35,973 nt of DNA from Ignavibacteriaceae bacterium (GTDB lineage Bacteria; Bacteroidota; Ignavibacteria; Ignavibacteriales; Ignavibacteriaceae): contig JABWCA010000009.1 of assembly GCA_013359345.1 (NCBI GenBank), forward strand, positions 1 to 35,973. The letters are read 5' to 3'. Of this stretch, positions 26,001 to 32,415 are shown one piece after another. A program made the position numbers and the translations under genes. A model generated the notes under the pieces. That model was not told where the DNA came from and searched no databases. It worked only from the letters and a program-made list of their open reading frames with translations. Every line of letters begins with the position of its first letter. Within the stretch, counting starts at the first letter, position 1.

Positions 26001-28629
26001 ATGGAGTTGATATCTCACTATTAAATTCATTCAGGGTATTTCCCAGCACATCATAAACAAAACTTACATCAGCCTGAAGCTCACCGCCGGCAAAACGGCT
26101 GAGATCAACCCTTGCTGAACCACTCAGAATCACTTTCTGCCCATCCTGTCCGGAACTGAACTGCAGACCGGAGTTAACCACAGTAAAAGAAAGACTTCCA
26201 ACTTTCAGGCTGCATGAAGGAACAATATTCTGAACCTCGCCCGTAATATTCCCAGAGCCGGTAAGCAGGAGGGTTGAACTCATAAGGTCAAGCTCTGGTG
26301 CGGTACCTTCACATCCGAATGCTCCCTGCGGAAGTATTAATCCGCCTTTTAATCTCAGTTCAGGATTAAACGAAAATCCGCCTGAACCAAAAGGAGCTTC
26401 AATCTGACCGGAGAGTTCCCTGACTTTTAATTTTACTCCCCCTGCAAGAGGCATCTCCGCTCCTGTGAATGTAACCGGAGGGATGTTAATGCTTAAACCA
26501 TTGAAATCAAGATTTGCATTCAGATTAATTGCAGGATTAAGTAACTCGTCAGGTGTCCCCTGTGGCAGATTCGGCAGGCTTATTTTCACTCCGAAATTCA
26601 TATTCAGGTTTCCCCCCAGAAGATTATTAATCAGGTTGGTAAGAGAAACAGCAGCGCCGCCCGAGCTTCCGTTCAGAAATTCCAGCCTGATCCCCTGAAA
26701 TTCAAAAAATCTGCTTCCGGTACCCGTTACCGGGTTAAGACCATTGAAAGAAGGCAGAGTAATTCCTGCAGGTGTTAGTGTGACACCTTCAAATGGCCCG
26801 ATTGAAAAGCCGCCGAAACCGGGGAACCTGTATGCCATGTTAAAATCAATTCCGAAATCCCACTGCCCGTTCAGGAATGTAAGACTATTTAACTGAACTC
26901 CGCTCAGATCAATATTCATAAACCCGAGGCTTAATGAATTCTGACTTGTAGTGTTAACCGGAGTTGTACTGATTACTGAGAAAACGCCATTCCCGATATT
27001 GGCAGCCATGGCTGCCCTGTAATTCAGAAAACCCGGTAAATTAATCCCGAACTCAGAATTCAGATTAAGCTCAACAGATGAAACGCCTGAGACCGGATTA
27101 AAAGAGAAATTGCCGGTCACATTTCTGAGTTTTAGTTTTATATATTCGGATGCGGCCGGAAACGGCAATATATCCAGTGGGGTATTACAATTAATGGTTC
27201 CGCTCATTTCACCGTCTGATGAAATAGTCACCCCGGTTATTTCGCAAACAGAATAATTATTGAATACAACAAGTTCACCACTCAGCCGCAAAAAAGCATT
27301 CGGATATGAAATATTTAACCTTGTGAGATTCAGTTTTGCCGTTTCATTACCAAATGAGTAAACGGGTAATGCTGATGACCCTTCAAATTCAAGTGTGCCA
27401 GTGAGTGCTCCTGTTGCACTGACAGTCAATTCACCCTGAGGATTAAGAGGTGTAACAACCCCAGGTAATTCTATTCTCCCGCCTATCCGGATTCCATTAA
27501 ATGGTGTAAATTCAAGTAATTCAGGTTTAAAAAACTCTGAGATCAATGATGCCGGTAAGAAATCAGGCTGAAGGTTTGTGTGAATCCGTCCGGCCGTGAA
27601 ATTGAAATTTGTATAACTGCCTTTAACAAAAGTCAGATTTTCAACTGTAACGCTGATGACCCTTTCTGCTCCGTCAGAAAGTCTCAGGCGTAAATCAGTG
27701 GTTCCGTTCATTACAAAATTTTCTGCATCCTGAGTGATCTGTAATCTGTCATAAGAATCAAACCATGCAACATTCCTTATCAGATTTACAGCCAGAAACG
27801 GCAGCGCATTAGGATCCTGTTCACCGTAATCATAAATAAAACTCCATTGCTCACTGCTTCCGTTGTTTGAGGTGAGCGGATTACCGGGATCATCAGTGAC
27901 TCTTACTCTCCATGCATACTCCTTCCCCTTTACAAGCGGGAGTGCATCCTGAGGATACTGATAGAATGTTCCCGATACCAATGTTGCCTCATGGTGAGGC
28001 GGATTTGCAGAGAGTGCCTGGCTTATCGTCTGGCCGCTGAGTCTCTCAACTATCAGAAGATTATAATTAGCGTTAACAGTTGCCGGCAGATTAACCGGCG
28101 CCCACTGAAAAATAGGATATTGCTGATTAAATGATGCGCCGTTTGCCGGGGCAAAAAGCACAGGTGCATCAGGATAAATTATGTTTATAACACCGTAAGA
28201 CTCGGTTAAAACCTGATTGTTCGTGCTGATTACGCTTGAAATAACATCAAATGTTCCTTCGGGGAAACGGTTTGTTCTTAATACCTGCTGATAAGTTGTA
28301 TTATCGAATTTTACGTCTCGCCAGTCAATAACCTTTGTGCCGGCATAGACTTTACTGGCAGGCCCTGCGGGAAAACTTTCAATTCCGCTCCTCGCTCGTA
28401 CAAGTTCACGGTTTTGAGAATCCTTTATTACAAGCTGCAGACGGTAATCAACCGGAGAGGTTCCAAGATAATTTACCGTAAAGACCGATGCCTCAGGGTT
28501 TCTTGTCCACTCTGACAAAAATGATGTTGGTGAAGGATCAAGTACTAAAAGTGAATTCCACATGTTGTTCTGGGCATGGCTAAGCACAGTTAGTATCATT
28601 GCTATAAAAAGGGTGTAAACTCTTTTCAT
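17089..28629 (-). CDS. Giant exported multidomain beta-rich protein
   Basis: An unrecognised protein of 3,846 residues, one of the largest expected in a bacterial genome. Start 28629 gives the signal peptide MKRVYTLFIAMILTVLSHAQ; an ATG at 28680 would add 17 polar residues. Visible parts: Ig/FN3-like N-terminus (about 25-240, including a YPIFQWAPV strand and EYAWRVRV); beta-rich segments to about 580; a duplicated module (about 590-1180 and 1320-1902); more beta-rich sequence with a Gly-rich TGLGGGFFLNP stretch near 2545; a helical, coiled-coil-like domain (about 2798-3245); and FN3-like repeats to the end with paired YQYSIGTTPGG / YQYSIGTNPGS motifs. Cysteine pairs suggest disulfides outside the cytosol. 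There is no T9SS tail and no enzyme motif. The N-terminal part may relate to TANFOR-type domains and the Gly-rich part to DUF6603-type proteins, both uncertain. First gene of the coupled operon. Confidence 0.85.
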   Translation of the reverse strand: MKRVYTLFIAMILTVLSHAQNNMWNSLLVLDPSPTSFLSEWTRNPEASVFTVNYLGTSPVDYRLQLVIKDSQNRELVRARSGIESFPAGPASKVYAGTKVIDWRDVKFDNTTYQQVLRTNRFPEGTFDVISSVISTNNQVLTESYGVINIIYPDAPVLFAPANGASFNQQYPIFQWAPVNLPATVNANYNLLIVERLSGQTISQALSANPPHHEATLVSGTFYQYPQDALPLVKGKEYAWRVRVTDDPGNPLTSNNGSSEQWSFIYDYGEQDPNALPFLAVNLIRNVAWFDSYDRLQITQDAENFVMNGTTDLRLRLSDGAERVISVTVENLTFVKGSYTNFNFTAGRIHTNLQPDFLPASLISEFFKPELLEFTPFNGIRIGGRIELPGVVTPLNPQGELTVSATGALTGTLEFEGSSALPVYSFGNETAKLNLTRLNISYPNAFLRLSGELVVFNNYSVCEITGVTISSDGEMSGTINCNTPLDILPFPAASEYIKLKLRNVTGNFSFNPVSGVSSVELNLNSEFGINLPGFLNYRAAMAANIGNGVFSVISTTPVNTTSQNSLSLGFMNIDLSGVQLNSLTFLNGQWDFGIDFNMAYRFPGFGGFSIGPFEGVTLTPAGITLPSFNGLNPVTGTGSRFFEFQGIRLEFLNGSSGGAAVSLTNLINNLLGGNLNMNFGVKISLPNLPQGTPDELLNPAINLNANLDFNGLSINIPPVTFTGAEMPLAGGVKLKVRELSGQIEAPFGSGGFSFNPELRLKGGLILPQGAFGCEGTAPELDLMSSTLLLTGSGNITGEVQNIVPSCSLKVGSLSFTVVNSGLQFSSGQDGQKVILSGSARVDLSRFAGGELQADVSFVYDVLGNTLNEFNSEISTPYTLSYPKENPVMSFNLSSMQIGKDGIKINGRSTANIGQGGGTGVTFDEVKFSFSETGMQGGRIVFDNGFGILALLEGGNPVISFTDKNNSPPQTNGVMINMPDTLELTKDGLAISGTGSAYLRYDGKTYDLRAEFINGFKLGLTEREITSGEINFLLNNNIIATLSSSGFNISTINLVTTFLPEKLPLPRSDLGYIQLRDSNDSLLVNFEEAGDNIRIRTRENVPVPAVFPGLKFSGTVIPELLIEFDITVDKTDFSLQLGRIEVEIPGEKLSLFDLTKAGIPYKLKRFEYKNENGVSKVKFGGILTLFKTELGSENLALQIEETGYLKSEFNFNTDKKIFLVENSDRLALELTNVTGTVNTDLVNFSVPDFDISVTGGLRLKLTETKSYGASTTLRVSNNSFEVINFSVDLPDSLPKLSFGKLNLDLLDFRLPRLSFSPELGWDFDIDLDINLNFPELNFSIPNLSDIRIGKLGLNFPALSLPNLSLPAIDFKGFGLKPLNFRMPNFSVNIFDPLTISWDDFAFSYDFELTFPGFPGKFPQQLKGLKVYVLDAGFDGSNVTGTIEKVTFPGSQLFIPFGSSGGGYILKEVGGSLSRDQNDEQVVDVRIKGNLVLPEVLRCQNSNGSTVLGDNDLKLNSKGMISGSILGFVPECDFKLGKAVLNVTTSDLHFSSEEDSQYVRIDLAANLSMPLSEGNTITGAGNISLDLLEGKILDGSIGITDPFTIGLPAAKPVFNFTVNEASLNKDGFRFSGTSALNFQGGGNAAATFDNFLIDLNDFTYKSGSVTINSAFAFYVGLETGGLKWAAVAPDFSITQNNSLLLTMPSTVTIASDKIALSGETGMSFRYNNQDFNTLVLKFEDNCELGYSGFKVRSGRMSFYKNSERIAFLDSTGFVPDNLLAAVTVPERLPLGSANAAYLILREGDNTLIATELTDNGLRISNKEGQTVKLVVPALKYNQPSSPEFDIQFNVVVNQSTFEFVSGGINVAASNPQAPLLDLSPRGIPLKLTSLGFAREGSGYEFTTSGLVSLPQALGGMEANIERILINDQGLSGTVSLGNFSQTYLANTGYIKSVKFGSFAEFKLQGLSFDFGASKSFKLSGDIKSGFFRNGTDTSAIHFTAMYQNGTFNFGFDFSHIPGTQIPVSVARFQPQSINGQPAISLSFSENDFELQMSGIISAPSLSQDFNVSFAGLRINKSGITVPQIDITLPSAAQRFRLFKAEFELKNIENYKAVSFSYENDVLYMSMSGEITFMGKKSQFYGFRVGTNGSISMSGANLLTQTTYVVENRLALSKLAVTSAGNIYYLDVHGFVKLPAPADTSSQFFNVKVGTDGSISGGAKVVVFNEEYGIGNNDRTEFNLWVGKFDPQYLAINLNLDNYRNSNIELVSTFYFQNNPDKYIRFGSKSGNTVTPGFTLSFTGGYSFGSVTSSGLNDIEFGNLRLNISSLQSESLQNGNFKITMSGGAAANFNAVAGSLNFQNLGIRSDGTIENLNGMITGGSLNIQNIVSVSVNSFAMSTSETTISVRSGNLASGSSSGNVTNENVTVKSFVRFGGTIDIAGIGGGGVDEFLVYTRKSDNGLNLLVRNAQFNLKSGMVKFAADITYKTQGNSFYLMFAGNGKIKNQYDIQVIGKLARAENKVSAGIFLAVTDGLRISIGPGIFLTGLGGGFFLNPANEDIELVKQRCGLDNNTKGAIYASPGSFAVLIYGAFEFGTSNAARGRVLLTISETNFNLTGRAVFLGQNDRIQGNISLTVGFTHAFAEGSLNVELRMASLINADARLNFFIYAQDNWGVVGRANYTIINMIRGSGDFYTGSKGFYASTSMSQGFNFWIVSVQTGMELKVWYRPSADWGAYFEVFIDAKVFGGIAAARGTVKGVLLGSPDFYLYGGASLRITVLFISWDGSVWMRIGSDGFRGGFGRDEAMDQLIEEARNIGNDLTQASQAARVAMQNRPQPLVGISDQTIQQASQAMLDICMRARSFNTALANEWRLWITTMINEETARVNPAINPFMITYLNTLKEILTGDAAALTDLRNQILEKIPQIDGAIVQFNQNLTALANKLATLSTTITVPPAYQLPELSNPLQTANFSQPQITSFTIINGEKVPVLIGGPDFNLNSGFEQSNASHMNRLREEASRYDSLFKNNLSQIESAIQRFDNLFSAPDNEFIKLGSNYKILMESVQDFYGLVGYYYWREKQDAKSDFFNSNWAAAHEAFSKQDIIEYVTEPTSGWGIGVNTPKPRYYSGQDLAARAFSRWWRVKRLAGLNYSESEFLAQWINFPDDQKWRLAKDESAKLYLDIPRAALQLVLAKTDSLMAGLRREFNSKFNPVMQNHQFYSDQLNAIFERRQEMTVNLYDVVDRYIYWKADQAPEVQNTAPSLTQLIQKRNLAARSLTLPSVSDITMTYANNRFYNKQNYRFTASHPDGISEIAVKIADGSSPNPGTTGFLSLGKSAEISSYLFADKVDGESVRRTIHVRVRNKAGFVSYRTLMSPLMYIGPVGASNFVGATTQSTPPDQTPPTLPVVTLPDITLSGAGSSSHYLLFQTNNIRVNWSSNDPESGITGYQYSIGTTPGGNQVRDWQNVGSLTSLILQGLNLQNNAAYYVNVRATNQAGLTSQSGSTARIQIDTVLPAVPVLIEPVINQAVNTSQSFSGAMTGSVGIPLPGTERPQDGRPRYKLQWRVNNSQGIIGYEYRVYRTNDTTSLTAGWVNNGMNTSVTFQLPPNIALSGNTKLVFEVRSIKNTNARSAILISSSYAFDDNSKPSQPVVNFFMGIPPGGSGNIAGGNVNLFFRRTAVDIESGINHYQYSIGTNPGSSGIINWKRLDFVSTIPNNGIIRLPVGIISLLPKNTGFYINIRAVNNNNIAGDFNIVGPVTISDVLFKPGISGLINLGFGTQGLEITPVQSSLSYNVFYCLGTKMNRQDITGWTNIGNGGLVRPTLGSNQEIWAGAYAVTQDGLIRSDITWRRIR
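17092..17105 (-). promoter_or_regulatory. Strong ribosome site for translational coupling
   Basis: The minus strand reads GGAGGAGGATCCGCTGATG, in which TGATG joins the stop of the giant gene to the start of the FN3 gene. The purine-rich site lies inside the last codons of the giant gene, so it can only be used by ribosomes arriving at, or initiating near, its end. It decides the FN3 start at 17089. Confidence 0.8.
22925..26862 (-). repeat. Internal protein duplication within the giant gene
   Basis: Residues about 590-1180 and 1320-1902 of the giant protein align over their length. Anchors are W590/W1320 (G-x-WDF-x-ID), cysteine pairs C773/C806 and C1497/C1530 (32 residues between in both), KENPVMSFN against AKPVFNFT, LPEKLPLPRS against VPERLPLGSA, and LFDLTKAGIPYKLKRF against LLDLSPRGIPLKLTSL. 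The offset is 722-730 residues. DNA similarity is low, so the duplication is old. Confidence 0.85.
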
Positions 28630-29366
28630 ATTTCTCTTTTGTTTGTTTGCAGCTGATTTATTATTGAGCGGAGAGTGCAAATTATTTATTTATACTTTTT
28701 TTTGCAAGAATAAAACTGCAAAAATATTAATTCAGGATAAAATTATCTGATTCTTGCACAAAAAAGCAAGTTAAGCGATAACAGATTTTATCTGAATAAT
28801 TTCAAAACGATATTCAATTATGGCCTTGCAAACTGTCTTTTATCCGAATCATGAGTAATAATCATAAGAATCATTTTGACTGATTTTCACATCCTGAGAG
28901 GAAAAAACCGATTCAAGGCAACGTGTAATCCTGCAATGACCTGATTTTGTAACTGTTTTATTTCTCACTTTTTATCAAAGAATCAATTTAAGGAGAATTT
29001 ATTTATCAGTTTCGGTTACAATTTAGTAAGTCTTCCGGTATGAGTGATATAAGAAGAAATTACCCTCATCGTGTTCACATATAATAATGAGCTTCTCTTT
29101 CAGTTAAGATTCAGTTTAAGAAGCAACAGAGCAATGAATCTGTAATCATCATCTCATTATACAAACCCTGATAAGCCAAAGGCCTCCCAACTTTCACTGT
29201 TTCAGCTTACATTTCCTGATACTCTGTGTTAAGCAACAGATAATCTGCCGGTCTCTGGCACGCGTTAACACTTTTTAAGACCCCGGGTAAACGGATTACA
29301 ATCCTGAGCATTCTTTTCATTTCCCCCTTATTTTGTTTATTTTTATGCAAACAACATCGGTTTTTT
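28630..29366. other. Gene-free region between divergent transcription units
   Basis: About 735 bp of AT-rich sequence between the divergent giant-protein operon and the cyclase gene. No repeat words of the kind found elsewhere are present, and no RNA gene is recognised. The giant gene has a modest ribosome site (AGAGAAAT) right before its ATG. On the minus strand a TTGCAG...TATAAA pair near 28690-28725 could be a promoter, but the spacing is poor. The short minus-strand frame at 29207-29392 overlaps the cyclase start and looks non-coding. Confidence 0.55.
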
Positions 29367-31553
29367 ATGCAGCTCAAGAATCCAAAGATCATCAGGCAGC
29401 TCCTGGTTATTAATGCAATCGCAGGGTCAGTTCTGCTTCTGGCAGGAATTCTCCTGAATATCCCCTACAATACCCTCGACCACAAAATTAACGATCTGTT
29501 CTATTCATTTGCCCTGAGCCAGGGGAAAGGGCCGCAGATAAGTAACCGTGTTGTGCTCCTTAACATAGATGACCAGACCTATAAACTGATAGGACGTAAC
29601 TCACTCGACCGTAAAGTCATAGCCGATGCAAATAACACTCTGGCTATGTATACTCCTAACGCTGTGATTTATGACATTATTTTCCCGCAGCCTTCTGATC
29701 ACGAAGCTGATTCTGCGTTTTCAGAGTCGATCTCAACGCTCGGCACAGTGTATCTGCCGGCCGGTTTTGCTCTGGATAAAGAACCGAAGGAGTTCAGGTG
29801 GGGCAATGGCGTTTTTTATGAAAGGCTGCATGATGAATATCTTCAGAAGCCGGAAGAGCTGAATTCAGGATCACCTTATGTCGCTTCAAGAGCGCTGGCT
29901 CAGTACGATGATTTTGCGGCGGCGGCTCACAGCAGCGGACATATTAGCTCCTTCCCCGATGCAGACGGAATTTACAGGCATTATCCTCTCCTGGTAAAAA
30001 TTGATTCTCTCTTTTTTCCGACTGTGACACTCCAGGCATTCCTTGATAATATGGGTATCGCCTTCTCTGAGCTTAAGATTAACTGGGGTGAATCAATAAC
30101 CGTGCCCGCTAAAAAAGAAAGTTTTCTCTCTCAGGATCTCAAAATACCGATAGATGAATCGGGTAATGTGTTTATTCCCTACCCCATAAAATGGAACGGG
30201 TTTAAGAATAAAATGTCGCTCCACAAAATGATGGAAAGAAGCCTTGATGAAGATCTGAATGATGAAATGACCGAAACTTTTGAAGGCAGCTATGTTTTTG
30301 TGGGTGATATTTCAAGCGGAATTTCTGATCTTGGAAATACAACTCTTGAAGCCGATGTCCCTCTTGTTTACATTCACTCATCCCTCATGAATTCAATGTT
30401 AACTGGGAATTTTTATTCCAAATGGAGTTCTCTGAGCGTCTGGCTCTCTCTTATACTCGTATTAGTTCTCCTTACACTCTCGGCTTTGCCTAAAAATAAT
30501 ATCTTTCAGCATGGGGTTTTTCTGGGCGGAATTCTGATATTCACGGGGATTACTTTTTACAATATTCTGAATTTTCAACTGATGCCGCTTGGCACTATTC
30601 TTGTTATGGTCACCCTCTTTTACGCCACTCAGACCATCATGCTCCAGCTTATTATTTCACGTCAGGAAGCCTTTATTAAAGATGCCTTTTCACGATATCT
30701 GAACGCGAAAGTGATAGACAGACTTATAGATGATCCCGAATTGCTGAAACTCGGCGGTGAAGAGAAGGAAGTGACTATACTGTTTACCGATATAGCCGGT
30801 TTCACATCCATCTCGGAGCAGCTCAAACCGGCTGATCTTGTCTATCTGCTGAACAATTACCTCACTGAAATGACATCAATAGTGACACTCAACGGCGGAA
30901 TGGTGGATAAGTTCATCGGCGATGCAATCATGGCAGAGTTCGGAGCACCGCTGAAGATGGATAACCCGGCTGATGGCGCAATTGCCACAGGGCTCATGAT
31001 GCATGATAAACTCAAAGAGCTCAACGCGCAGTGGCAGAAACGCGGACTCCCCCCCGTCTGGATGCGTGCAGGAATTAACACCGGCAGAGTGATAATCGGG
31101 AACATGGGCTCTGAGCAGGTCTTTGATTACACTGTGATTGGTGACCCGGTAAATCTCGCTTCGCGCCTTGAAGGTGCAAATAAATACTACGGAACACACC
31201 TTATGATATCGGAATCGACATTCAACATAATGTCAAAAGATAAATTCAGATACCGGATACTCGATTGCATTAAGGTCAAAGGAAAGGATAAACCCGTAAA
31301 AGTATACAACATCTACGGAAAAACCGAAGATCAGATACCTCAGTCAGAAATTGATTATTGCAGTTTATATGATCAGGCCTTTGAACTTTATCTTAAGATG
31401 GATTTTGATTCATCAGTTGAACTGCTCAAAAAATGCCTTGAGATTAAACCGGATGATAAGGCCGCTTCAGAAATGATTATCAGAAACAACTATCTTATTG
31501 CGGTTCCTCCCCCGCCCGATTGGGACGGGTCTTTTACCATGACAAGCAAGTGA
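29367..31553 (+). CDS. CHASE2-domain transmembrane adenylate cyclase (class III)
   Basis: A 728-residue membrane sensor predicted to make cAMP. Order: N-terminal transmembrane helix (about 14-34), periplasmic CHASE2 sensor (about 40-340, with NRVVLLNIDDQTYKLIGR and NAVIYDIIFPQPSDHEAD), three transmembrane helices (about 350-425), and a class III catalytic domain (about 466-645). Metal-binding D475 (FTDIAGFT) and D519 (KFIGDAIMAEFG), purine-selecting K515, and transition-state residues N596 and R600 (DPVNLASRLEG) are present, so it should be active, most likely on ATP. A C-terminal helical tail (about 655-715, EIKPDDKAA) resembles one or two TPR units. The ATG lacks a clear ribosome site. It stands alone, divergent from the giant operon, so its effector cannot be read from context. 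Confidence 0.94.
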   Translation: MQLKNPKIIRQLLVINAIAGSVLLLAGILLNIPYNTLDHKINDLFYSFALSQGKGPQISNRVVLLNIDDQTYKLIGRNSLDRKVIADANNTLAMYTPNAVIYDIIFPQPSDHEADSAFSESISTLGTVYLPAGFALDKEPKEFRWGNGVFYERLHDEYLQKPEELNSGSPYVASRALAQYDDFAAAAHSSGHISSFPDADGIYRHYPLLVKIDSLFFPTVTLQAFLDNMGIAFSELKINWGESITVPAKKESFLSQDLKIPIDESGNVFIPYPIKWNGFKNKMSLHKMMERSLDEDLNDEMTETFEGSYVFVGDISSGISDLGNTTLEADVPLVYIHSSLMNSMLTGNFYSKWSSLSVWLSLILVLVLLTLSALPKNNIFQHGVFLGGILIFTGITFYNILNFQLMPLGTILVMVTLFYATQTIMLQLIISRQEAFIKDAFSRYLNAKVIDRLIDDPELLKLGGEEKEVTILFTDIAGFTSISEQLKPADLVYLLNNYLTEMTSIVTLNGGMVDKFIGDAIMAEFGAPLKMDNPADGAIATGLMMHDKLKELNAQWQKRGLPPVWMRAGINTGRVIIGNMGSEQVFDYTVIGDPVNLASRLEGANKYYGTHLMISESTFNIMSKDKFRYRILDCIKVKGKDKPVKVYNIYGKTEDQIPQSEIDYCSLYDQAFELYLKMDFDSSVELLKKCLEIKPDDKAASEMIIRNNYLIAVPPPPDWDGSFTMTSK

Positions 31554-32415
31554 TTTGTTTTAATATTATTCTTATTTTGTGAGCGAATATCTGAATGAAG
31601 AAACATTGCATGCAGCGGTCAGAATTTTCTATGTTCATGCTCCCGCTAAATCTGTCACTCAATGCTCCGTATAGTCTGATACGCAAATGGGACGATCCTG
31701 CTCTCTCATGCTCCCATCGCGGAGGCGCAAGCATTGCGTCTCTACAGATTTCCTGTTTCCTGTTATTTAATCTATTGCCGTCGGTTTTAACCGACGGACC
31801 AGATTCTCCCCCTCCTCGCGGTTTTAACCGCATTAATTGAAATTATACATATTATTTAAAGTGGCTAAAGCCAATCATTCTATGCTCCTATCCCGTTGAC
31901 TGAAGTCAACGGTAATAGATAAATTTTAATTTATATTGCCCCCGGTTTAATTATTTCCCGGGGTTTTAACCGCATTAATTGTTCATTACAGCTCAATGTA
32001 CCGTCCTGGGTTATCGGGATCGGCGTTACATTTTTGTCTGGATTCGTGAGTTGCTCTGGGGTGTTACTGTTTTCCTGCATCCTGTTTCCTGCATCCTGTT
32101 TCCTGTTAAAGACGCAAGCATTGCGTCTCTACGGATTTCCTGCTTCGTCTAATCATCTTGCAGCACAAATGTACCGACAGAACCACGCCCTCCCGCACCA
32201 AGTACTGATTAAAATATTCGTGTTAATTCGCACCCTGTCCGCCGTGTGCGGAATTCGTTCCTTGTCCGCCGAAGGAGGAATGAGTGTTTCCAAAAATAAA
32301 TCCACGTGAATCTGTAAAAATCTGCGACTTGTCCCCCGCAGGCAGACAGGCTGACAACGAACAATCAACAACGATTTTTCCTTATATTTGTAATTGTTTA
32401 AAAAATAAAGTTGAC
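31554..32415. repeat. Palindrome-rich intergenic region
   Basis: A dense cluster of short palindromes and repeat words: a composite module (31725-31803), CCGTCGGTTTTAACCGACGG (31778-31797), GCGGTTTTAACCGC (31818-31831) and a near copy at 31961-31974, TGGCTAAAGCCA (31862-31873), CCGTTGACTGAAGTCAACGG (31893-31912), a word shared with 34-72 (32012-32049), a second GAGACGCAA hairpin (32085-32150), and CTGTCCGCC words shared with 6228-6290. Open frames here (31534-31833, 31595-31840, 32034-32309, 32153-32473) run through the repeats and are rejected. Confidence 0.75.
32383..32390 (+). promoter_or_regulatory. Candidate Bacteroidota-type -7 element
   Basis: TATATTTG matches the Bacteroidota housekeeping -7 consensus TAnnTTTG and lies 26 nt before the chosen start of the TPR-CHAT gene. 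No TTG is found at the expected -33 spacing, so this is tentative. Confidence 0.35.

Noticed and set aside
29255-29275. A TGGCACGCG word near the cyclase start as a third sigma-54 promoter
   Set aside because: The downstream TTG element is missing at the correct spacing (AACAC instead).
31534-32309. Several open frames of 80-106 residues between the cyclase and TPR-CHAT genes
   Set aside because: They run through palindromic repeat words and have no signal peptide, domain or ribosome site.
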